Source: RYN-230 sp963713815 (GTDB lineage Bacteria; Actinomycetota; Actinomycetes; Streptosporangiales; Streptosporangiaceae). From it: a DNA stretch of 64,000 bases. The notes under the pieces are model-generated. The model was given only the letters and a program-made list of their open reading frames with translations. It had not been told where the DNA came from and did no database searches. The translations under genes were made by a program, and so were the position numbers. Position 1 is the stretch's first letter. Every line of letters begins with the position of its first letter. The stretch lies in assembly GCA_963713815.1 (NCBI GenBank), contig CAVQNH010000022.1, positions 33,569 to 97,568 on the forward strand, in the 5' to 3' direction. This document shows positions 58,360-64,000 of the stretch, piece after piece.

Positions 58360-59444
58360 CGGGCCGCCAGTTCGCTGGCCGACCAGGCCTCCTGGGCCCG
58401 GACGCAGCGCACCTCGTGCTGCTCGCCGACCGTGACCGGCGCGATGGGGCCACCGCGGCACACGTCGGCCGCGACCGGGCAGCGCTCGGCGAACCGGCAG
58501 CCGGTGATGTCCGCTCCCACCGGCGGCGGCTGGCCCTCGATGACCCGCAGCTCGCGGCGGCGGAAGTCGCCGACCGAGGCCACCGCCAGGAGCGCCTGGG
58601 TGTAAGGGTGCCGCGGACGCTCGATGATCTCCGCGGCCGGGCCGGACTCCACCACCTCCCCGGCGTAGAACACCACGACGCGGTCGCACAGCTCGGCGAC
58701 GACGGCCAGGTCGTGCGACACGAAGAGGACCGCCAGGCCGCGCTCGTCACGCAGCCGGCGCAGCAGGTCGATGATCTCGGCCTGGATCGTGACGTCCAGG
58801 GCGGTGGTCGCCTCGTCGGCCACCAGAAGCTCGGGGTCACAGGAGATCGCGATGGCGATCATGACCCGCTGCAGCATGCCGCCGGACAGCTCGGCCGGGA
58901 TCTGGTGGAACACGTGCCCCGGCTGGTGCAGGCCCACCGCGGTGAACAGCTCGACCGAGCGCTGGTGGGCGGCCCGGCGGGACAGGCCCAGCTTCACCCG
59001 CAGCACCTCGGCCAGCTGGTTGCCCACGGTGATCGACGGGTTCAGGTAGGAGGCCGGGTCCTGGAACACGGCACCCATGTGATTCCCGTGCACGTCCTCC
59101 CAGCCGCGCCGGGACAGGGCGGTCAGGTCGTGCCCGGCGAACGTCATCGACCCGTGGTCGATGGTGACGCCGGCGGGCAGCACGCCCAGCGCGGCCCGGC
59201 AGGTCAGCGTCTTGCCGCTGCCGGACTCCCCCACCAGCCCGACGATCTCCCCGGGCCGGATGCCCAGCGAGACGCCGCGGATCGCGGTGGCCGCCCCGTG
59301 GTGCACGCTGATATGCAGGTCGTCCAGGCTCAGCAGGTCAGTGGTGCCCGGCGCCGGGCGCGAGGCACCATCCGCGGCCGTGCCCTTCGCGCGGCTCAGG
59401 CCCGGCGCGGCGAGATCAGGCGACTTGAGATTGTCGATCGTCAT
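58356..59444 (-). CDS. Peptide/opine-type ABC transporter ATP-binding protein 1 (DppD/OppD-like)
   Basis: 362 aa from ATG 59444 with GGAG seven nt ahead. Walker A GESGSGKTL, signature LSGGMLQRVMIAIAI, Walker B LLVADEATTALDVT, and the C-terminal Opp/Dpp domain with CRFAERCPVAADVC. The first 29 bases overlap the permease C end. Works as a heterodimer with the ATPase encoded next. Confidence 0.92.
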   Translation of the reverse strand: MTIDNLKSPDLAAPGLSRAKGTAADGASRPAPGTTDLLSLDDLHISVHHGAATAIRGVSLGIRPGEIVGLVGESGSGKTLTCRAALGVLPAGVTIDHGSMTFAGHDLTALSRRGWEDVHGNHMGAVFQDPASYLNPSITVGNQLAEVLRVKLGLSRRAAHQRSVELFTAVGLHQPGHVFHQIPAELSGGMLQRVMIAIAISCDPELLVADEATTALDVTIQAEIIDLLRRLRDERGLAVLFVSHDLAVVAELCDRVVVFYAGEVVESGPAAEIIERPRHPYTQALLAVASVGDFRRRELRVIEGQPPPVGADITGCRFAERCPVAADVCRGGPIAPVTVGEQHEVRCVRAQEAWSASELAAR

Positions 59445-60339
59445 CGGCAGGCTCCAGAGTCGAGTGGGTTCGGATGATCGGATCCGGCTGGGCGGCCAGC
59501 GCGCCCGCACCGCGGCGGTCACGGAAGGCATCGGCCAGGGCGTTCAGCGCGCCGATGGTGATGGCGATGAGCGCGGCCGGGATGAACGGCGCCCACGGCG
59601 CCTGGTTCAGGTAGTCGAGGTCGGAGGAGAGCACGCCACCCCAGGTGGGCGCGGGCGGCTGCACGCCGATGCCGAGGAAGGTCAGGAACGACACCGCCAG
59701 CAGCGCCGCGGCCGTCATCGACGCCGTGGTCACCGCGATCGTGGGCAGCACCTTGCGCAGCACGTGCGCCCGGACCACGTGCAGCTTCGAGGCGCCCATC
59801 AGCTCGGCGGCCTCCACGTACTGAGCCCGGGAGTGCTCCAGGGTGGCGGCCCGGGTGATCCGGAAGAAGAACGGGGCGAGCAGGATCCCGACCGGGACCA
59901 TGGCCTGGACCAGGCCGTTGCCGAGCGCGGCGGTCACCGCGACCGCGAAGAAGACGTAGGGCAGGGTCATCAGGGCGTCGGTGAGCCGGTTCGCGGCGAA
60001 GTCGAACCCGCGGCCCAGGAACACGGTGGCGATGCCCGGGCCGACGCCCAGGAACAGGCCGATCCCCACCGCCTCAAGCGCGGTGAGCACCGACAGCCGG
60101 GTGCCGACCATCAGCCGGCTCAGCACGTCCCGGCCCAGGTAGTCGGTGCCCAGCCAGTGCCGCGCGCTGGGTCCCTGGAACAGCGCGTTGGCGTTGACCG
60201 TGAGCGGGTTCTGCGGGGCCAGCATGGACCCGAACACGGTCAGGATGGCGATGCCGAGCAGCACGGCGATCGCGATCCGCGCAGACGGCAGCCGCAGGAA
60301 GGATCTGCCCGTGAGTTTCCTGGGTGGTTTCCCGCTCAT
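59416..60339 (-). CDS. ABC transporter permease (DppC/OppC-like)
   Basis: 307 aa from ATG 60339, overlapping the previous permease stop by 4 nt. An N-terminal helix (IAIAVLLGIAILTVFGSMLAP), the OppC_N element HWLGTDYLGRDVLSRLMVGTRLS, and the binding-protein-dependent permease signature EAAELMGASKLHVVRAHVLRKVLP. Six membrane segments. The C-terminal extension overlaps ATPase 1. Confidence 0.92.
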   Translation of the reverse strand: MSGKPPRKLTGRSFLRLPSARIAIAVLLGIAILTVFGSMLAPQNPLTVNANALFQGPSARHWLGTDYLGRDVLSRLMVGTRLSVLTALEAVGIGLFLGVGPGIATVFLGRGFDFAANRLTDALMTLPYVFFAVAVTAALGNGLVQAMVPVGILLAPFFFRITRAATLEHSRAQYVEAAELMGASKLHVVRAHVLRKVLPTIAVTTASMTAAALLAVSFLTFLGIGVQPPAPTWGGVLSSDLDYLNQAPWAPFIPAALIAITIGALNALADAFRDRRGAGALAAQPDPIIRTHSTLEPADDDRQSQVA

Positions 60340-61373
60340 GCGCCGATCCCGTCGTCCGTCCGGTACAGCCAGTTGAGCGTGACGTTCACGATCAGGTTGA
60401 CCACGATCACGAAGCAGCTGACCACCAGCAGCAGGCCCTGGACCACCGGGATGTCCCGGGTCTGCGCGCTCTCCAGGAGCAGCTGGCCCAGCCCGGGCAG
60501 GGAGAACACCGCCTCGGCGGCCACCGCCCCGGCCAGCATGAGCGGGAAGTCGTTGCCCAGGATGGTGAGGGCCGGGCCCGACGCGTTGCGGAGCGCGTGC
60601 CGGACCAGGATGCGCCGGTAGGGCAGGCCGCGGACCCGGGCGCCGACGATGTAGTTCTGCTCGAGCACCTCGACCAGGGAGGTGCGCAGCTGGCGCGCGA
60701 TGTCGGCCGAGACCGCCAGGCTGAGCGCCAGGCTGGGCAGGATGATGTGCTCCAGCCACTGCGGAACGCTGGTGCTCGGGCCGACATAGCCGTTGGCGGG
60801 CAGCAGGTGGACGGTGACCGCGAACAGGACCACCAGGATGATGCCGACCACGAACGCCGGGAGCGTGGACGCCGCTGAGCACGCCGCGGTGACAGTGCGG
60901 TCGAACCAGCCGCCGCGCCGGACGGCCGCGATCGTCCCCGCGCCACCGCCGATGATGACGGCCAGGATGACGGCGAGCACCGCGATCGACAAGTTGACCG
61001 GCAGCCGCTGCGCGATGCTCTGGGAGACCGGAATCTGGGTGAAGTAGGACCGGCCGAGGTTGCCCTGGGCGGCCTGGAACAGCCAGTTCCAGTACTGCAC
61101 GATCAGCGGGTGGTTCAGGCCGAGGCTGGCGTTCAGCCGGGCGACCGCGGCCGGGGTGGCCGCGTCCTGGCCGAGGATCGTGGCCGCCGGGTCACTGTTG
61201 GACAGCGCCCCCAGGCTGTAGGTGATGAACGAGCTGAGGAGCACGATCGGCACCAGGACGGCCAGGCCGGCGCCGAGCCGGGCCGCGGCGATCCGGCTCC
61301 GGCGCCGCCGGGGCGGCGGGGCCCCGACGGCGTCGGCCTGGCTGGCGGTATGGGGCAAGCCGATGACGGTCAT
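60336..61373 (-). CDS. ABC transporter permease (DppB/OppB-like)
   Basis: 345 aa. LVPIVLLSSFITYSLGALSNSDPA is helix 1 plus the outside loop of the DppB type, LGLNHPLIVQYWNWLFQAAQGNLGRSYFTQIPVS the family signature, and ARVRGLPYRRILVRHALRNAS the EAA loop that docks the ATPases. Six membrane segments. Starts 5 bp after the binding-protein gene. Confidence 0.93.
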   Translation of the reverse strand: MTVIGLPHTASQADAVGAPPPRRRRSRIAAARLGAGLAVLVPIVLLSSFITYSLGALSNSDPAATILGQDAATPAAVARLNASLGLNHPLIVQYWNWLFQAAQGNLGRSYFTQIPVSQSIAQRLPVNLSIAVLAVILAVIIGGGAGTIAAVRRGGWFDRTVTAACSAASTLPAFVVGIILVVLFAVTVHLLPANGYVGPSTSVPQWLEHIILPSLALSLAVSADIARQLRTSLVEVLEQNYIVGARVRGLPYRRILVRHALRNASGPALTILGNDFPLMLAGAVAAEAVFSLPGLGQLLLESAQTRDIPVVQGLLLVVSCFVIVVNLIVNVTLNWLYRTDDGIGA

Positions 61374-61377
61374 CGGG

Positions 61378-63030
61378 TCAGCTCCCTACCCGGACGCCTT
61401 CCCAGCGCTGCTGCACCAGGTCCCACGGGATGCCAGTGACCTTCGGGCTGTAGGCGAAGATGCGCGGGTTGGTGTAGAGCCAGATGTGGATGGGGTCGCT
61501 CGTGACCGCGGTGCTCACCGCGCTCTGCAGGGCGCTCGGATACTCGGACGAGTTCAGCGGGACGGTGAGCGCCTTGTTCAGCGCCTGGGTCACGGTCGGT
61601 GAGGTGGTCGAGGCCTTGCCATCGACGTTCATCAGGCCCTGCTGGCTGTAGAGCACGTCCAGCATCTCCACCGGGGAGTTGCGTCCCGCGGTGCCGTCGA
61701 TGGCCAGCGGGATGGTCTTGTCCAGGTAGAGGTACTGGGTCTCGGTGTCGGCCGGGATGTCCTTGATGGTGACCGAGATGCCGACCTGCTTGAGCTGGCT
61801 CTGCAGCTGCTCGGCCAGGGAGTCACTGGTGCTGACCGTGCTCAGGGTGATCTTCAGCCCGTGCGGGTACCCGGCCTGCGCCAGCAGCTGCTTCGCCTTG
61901 GCCGGGTTGTAGGGGTACAGGTTGGCCAGCGCGGGGTTGTAGCCCACGAAGCCCTTGGGGAACGGCTGGTAGGACGTCGCGCCGTAGCCCGAGGCCTGGA
62001 CCTTCAGGATGGCCTGGCGGTTGATCGCGTAGTTGATGGCCTTGACCACGGCCGGCTTGTTGAACGGCGCGGTGGTGGTCTGGATGTCGAGCTCGTTGAC
62101 CACCTCGGAGGGGATCACGGCGATCTTGAATCCGGCGGCCTTGGCTGAGGCGACCTGGTTACCGGCGATGTAGGCCACATTGACCTGGCCGGATTCCAGC
62201 GCGGCCAGGATCTGCTCCGGCTGGGTGATGGACTGCACCGTGAAGTTGGCCAGGTGGATCTGGCTGGCGTCCCAGTAGCCGGGGTTGCGGACCAGGTCCG
62301 CGTGGGAGTCCGGCACGTAGCTGGTCAGCTTGAACGGCCCCGCGCCGACCGGGTGGGTGGGCAGGCTGCCCGGGTTCTTGGTGAACGCGGCCGGGCTTAC
62401 CATCATCCCGTCCTTGCCGGCCAGCAGGTCAGGTATCTGGTAGTCGACCCCGGTCAGATCGAGCGTGAAGCTGGTCGGGCTGTTCACGACGACCTTGGAG
62501 ATGACCGCGAGCTCCGAGGCGATGTTGGAGTTCGACTGCTTCAGGCCCCGCTCGATGTTCTCCTTGACCGCCTGCGCGTTGAGCGGGGTGCCATCGCTGA
62601 ACTTGAGGCCGGGCCGCAGCGTGAACGTGACGCTCTTGCCGTTGGCGGCGTACTTCCAGGAGGTCGCGAGGCCGGGCTCGGCCGTTCCGTGCGGGTCGAG
62701 CATCGTGATCGAGGCGTAGACCAGGCCGAGGGCGTGCACGTCCCACCCGGCGCTCGAGGTCACCGGGTCCCAGGACGTGGGAAGCTCCCACTCCCAGTTC
62801 AGGGTGCCGTTCGCCCCGGCGGCCACGGATGACGACGAGCCGGCCGTGGAGCTGGCGCTGCTGCCGCAGGCCGCCGCGAGCAGGGTGAGCGCAATGGCCG
62901 CTGCGCCCGCCAGGGCGCCGCGGCGAGCCGCGCGCCGGGGGGTGGCAGCGTCGTTCCTGGGAGCAGCGCGGTGGACCGCACCAGCGTCTCCGAGGGCAGC
63001 GCGGCGGACCGCGCGCCGGGGGAATGGCAT
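61378..63030 (-). CDS. ABC transporter substrate-binding lipoprotein (family 5)
   Basis: 550 aa from ATG 63030 with AGGAG eight nt ahead; the longer open frame to 63327 passes through the promoter. Arg-rich N-terminus, membrane segment and lipobox LAAACGSS anchor it outside the cell. SBP_bac_5 features: WDPVTSSAGWDVHALGLVYASITML, ATSWKYAANGKSVTFTLRPGLKFSDGTPLNAQAVK, HPVGAGPFKLTSYVPD, INYAINRQAIL. First gene of the importer/monooxygenase operon and so the determinant of what is imported; ligand unknown. Confidence 0.93.
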   Translation of the reverse strand: MPFPRRAVRRAALGDAGAVHRAAPRNDAATPRRAARRGALAGAAAIALTLLAAACGSSASSTAGSSSSVAAGANGTLNWEWELPTSWDPVTSSAGWDVHALGLVYASITMLDPHGTAEPGLATSWKYAANGKSVTFTLRPGLKFSDGTPLNAQAVKENIERGLKQSNSNIASELAVISKVVVNSPTSFTLDLTGVDYQIPDLLAGKDGMMVSPAAFTKNPGSLPTHPVGAGPFKLTSYVPDSHADLVRNPGYWDASQIHLANFTVQSITQPEQILAALESGQVNVAYIAGNQVASAKAAGFKIAVIPSEVVNELDIQTTTAPFNKPAVVKAINYAINRQAILKVQASGYGATSYQPFPKGFVGYNPALANLYPYNPAKAKQLLAQAGYPHGLKITLSTVSTSDSLAEQLQSQLKQVGISVTIKDIPADTETQYLYLDKTIPLAIDGTAGRNSPVEMLDVLYSQQGLMNVDGKASTTSPTVTQALNKALTVPLNSSEYPSALQSAVSTAVTSDPIHIWLYTNPRIFAYSPKVTGIPWDLVQQRWEGVRVGS

Positions 63031-63095
63031 CGAGTACTCCTGTCGGGGTGACGGGCCCAGCCACGCCCTTGTGGCCCGGTGCATCCAGCGGCGTA

Positions 63096-63125
63096 ACTGT
63101 AAATCAGATAAAATCGATTGGTCAA
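63096..63125 (-). promoter_or_regulatory. Promoter of the ABC importer/monooxygenase operon
   Basis: Minus strand TTGACC (63120-63125), 18-nt AT-rich spacer, TACAGT (63096-63101), 66 nt before the binding-protein start. Close to the housekeeping-sigma consensus and one of the few AT-rich stretches in the window. Confidence 0.65.
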
Positions 63126-63168
63126 GTAGGATTCTCCCGGAAACGCCGGCTGGGTAGGTGTATCTCGC

Positions 63169-63411
63169 ATGGTCAGACCCCCTGTGGAGCGGCTGGCGCC
63201 GGCCGGTGCCGGGGTCCGGCGGGGCCCCGTCGTCCGGGACGACCAGTACCGTAAGCCGGAGTTCCAGGTGCGCTTCAGCTGGCGGCCCGGCTCGGTCGCG
63301 TTCTGGGACAACCGGGCGGCCGTGCACTACGCGGTGCGCAATTACGGCGACTTCCCCCGCCTGCTGGAGCGGATACTGATCGCCGACGAACCGCAGTACG
63401 CCGACCTGTAA
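63169..63411 (+). pseudogene. TauD/TfdA dioxygenase C-terminal remnant
   Basis: The last 55 or so codons read EFQVRFSWRPGSVAFWDNRA, AVHYAVRNYGDFPRLLERI and LIADEP. This is the C-terminal end of Fe(II)/2-oxoglutarate taurine-type dioxygenases, with the distal iron His (VHYAV) and the oxoglutarate-binding Arg (RLLERI). The first 220 or so residues, including the HxD ligands, are missing: the DNA upstream is the ABC operon promoter. Not active as it stands. Confidence 0.7.
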
Positions 63412-63427
63412 CAGGAGACGGAGCAGG

Positions 63428-64000
63428 GTGGACCTTCAGCTGACCGGGAAGCGGGCCGTCGTCACCGGCGGCAGCCGCGGCATCGGGTACGCCATCGCCA
63501 GCGCGCTGGCCGCCGAGGGAGCGGACGTCGCCCTGCTGGCCCGCGACCCGGCCAGGCTCGAGGCGGCCGCCCGGCAGCTGGCCGCGGCCCACGGCCGCCG
63601 GGTGCTCGCCCTGGCCGCCGACACCACCGACGACGCGGCGGTCCGGGCCGCCATCGCCCGGACCGCCGGCGAGCTCGGCGGCGTGGACATCCTGGTCAAC
63701 AACGCCGCCGAGCCGGCCGACCCCGGGCTCGCCCCGGGCCCTGGCCGACGTGGACGACGCCTACCTGCTCGCGGCGATCGACACCAAGGTGCTCGGCTAC
63801 CTGCGCTGTGCCCGCGCCGCGGCGCCGTACATGATCGACCAGGGCTGGGGCCGGATCGTCAACATCAGCGGCCTGGCCGCCCGCAGCGTGAGCACGCCCT
63901 CCGGGTCGATCCGCAACGTCGCCGTCGCGGCCCTGACCAAGACCCTCGCGGACGAGCTGGGGCCGGCCGGCATCAACGTCACCGTCGTGCACCCCGGCCT
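63428..64000 (+). pseudogene. SDR family oxidoreductase, 3' partial, +1 frameshift at 63732-63735
   Basis: GTG 63428 follows GGAGACGGAGCAGG. Frame 2 reads VVTGGSRGIGYAIASALAAEG, LLARDPARLEAAARQLA, DILVNNAAEPADPGLA; after the CCCC run at 63732-63735 frame 0 continues RALADVDDAYLLAAIDTKVLGYLRCARAAAPYMIDQGWGRIVNISG to the window edge. Dropping one C joins them. The YxxxK motif is replaced (PSGSIRNVAVAALTK). It starts 16 nt after the TauD remnant and may once have shared its operon. Confidence 0.75.

Overview
The window is high-GC DNA (about 70% G+C by eye, G/C-rich third codon positions) from an actinomycete. Supporting this are GntR/UTRA, PadR and MocR regulators, ECF and SigE-type sigma factors, a MptB-like mannosyltransferase, a large single-chain acyl-CoA carboxylase, TANNNT -10 boxes exactly 6-7 nt before start codons (leaderless transcripts), and frequent 4-nt stop/start overlaps. 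The genus cannot be fixed from the sequence alone; a Streptosporangiales- or Streptomyces-like soil organism fits.

Layout. 1-7 kb: 3' part of a biotin-dependent acyl-CoA carboxylase and a GH15 glucoamylase/trehalase-like enzyme. 7-9.6 kb: a 65-aa protein, an atypical SDR, a cytidylate-kinase-like protein and a VOC protein. 9.7-14.2 kb: an ABC exporter (ATPase, permease), a lipoprotein and a NarL-type two-component system. 14.2-17.5 kb: MocR regulator, anti-sigma factor and ECF sigma factor. 17.7-20.6 kb: a membrane NACHT NTPase and a DUF4190 protein. 21-28 kb: a DHFR-family reductase, a beta-phosphoglucomutase/GH65 phosphorylase pair and two membrane proteins. 28-36 kb: a SigE-family sigma factor with its membrane partner, a TetX-like flavin monooxygenase with a divergent TetR regulator and a striking double operator, PadR/HAAS, DoxX, a serine-hydrolase-like lipoprotein lacking SxxK, and an SDR. 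36-44 kb: secreted proteins, an SDR, a TMEM175-like channel and two GT-C membrane glycosyltransferases. 44-52.5 kb: a catabolic locus (two DAO-family FAD oxidases, one fused to GcvT; SDR; choline-kinase-like phosphotransferase; APC permease; GntR regulator) with shared operator-like elements. 52.6-64 kb: SurE, a GT39-like protein, a six-gene operon (peptide-type ABC importer plus NtaA-family FMN monooxygenase), a TauD remnant and an SDR running off the edge.

The most unusual property is a one-directional set of apparent single-base insertions: 13 directly visible and 2 more inferred. Each puts a recognisable gene into the +1 frame, four of them in the TMEM175-like gene alone. No deletion-type shift was found. 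This looks like an insertion-biased sequencing or assembly artefact more than decay, and it means several genes listed as broken may be intact in the organism. The most interesting biology is the 44-52.5 kb locus, where two divergent promoters carry identical 14-bp operators placed symmetrically over their -10 boxes and a related ATTTGG/CCAAAT palindrome sits at the same spot upstream of a third gene. It may be a coordinated pathway for a methylated amine, amino alcohol or amino acid; the substrate is unknown.
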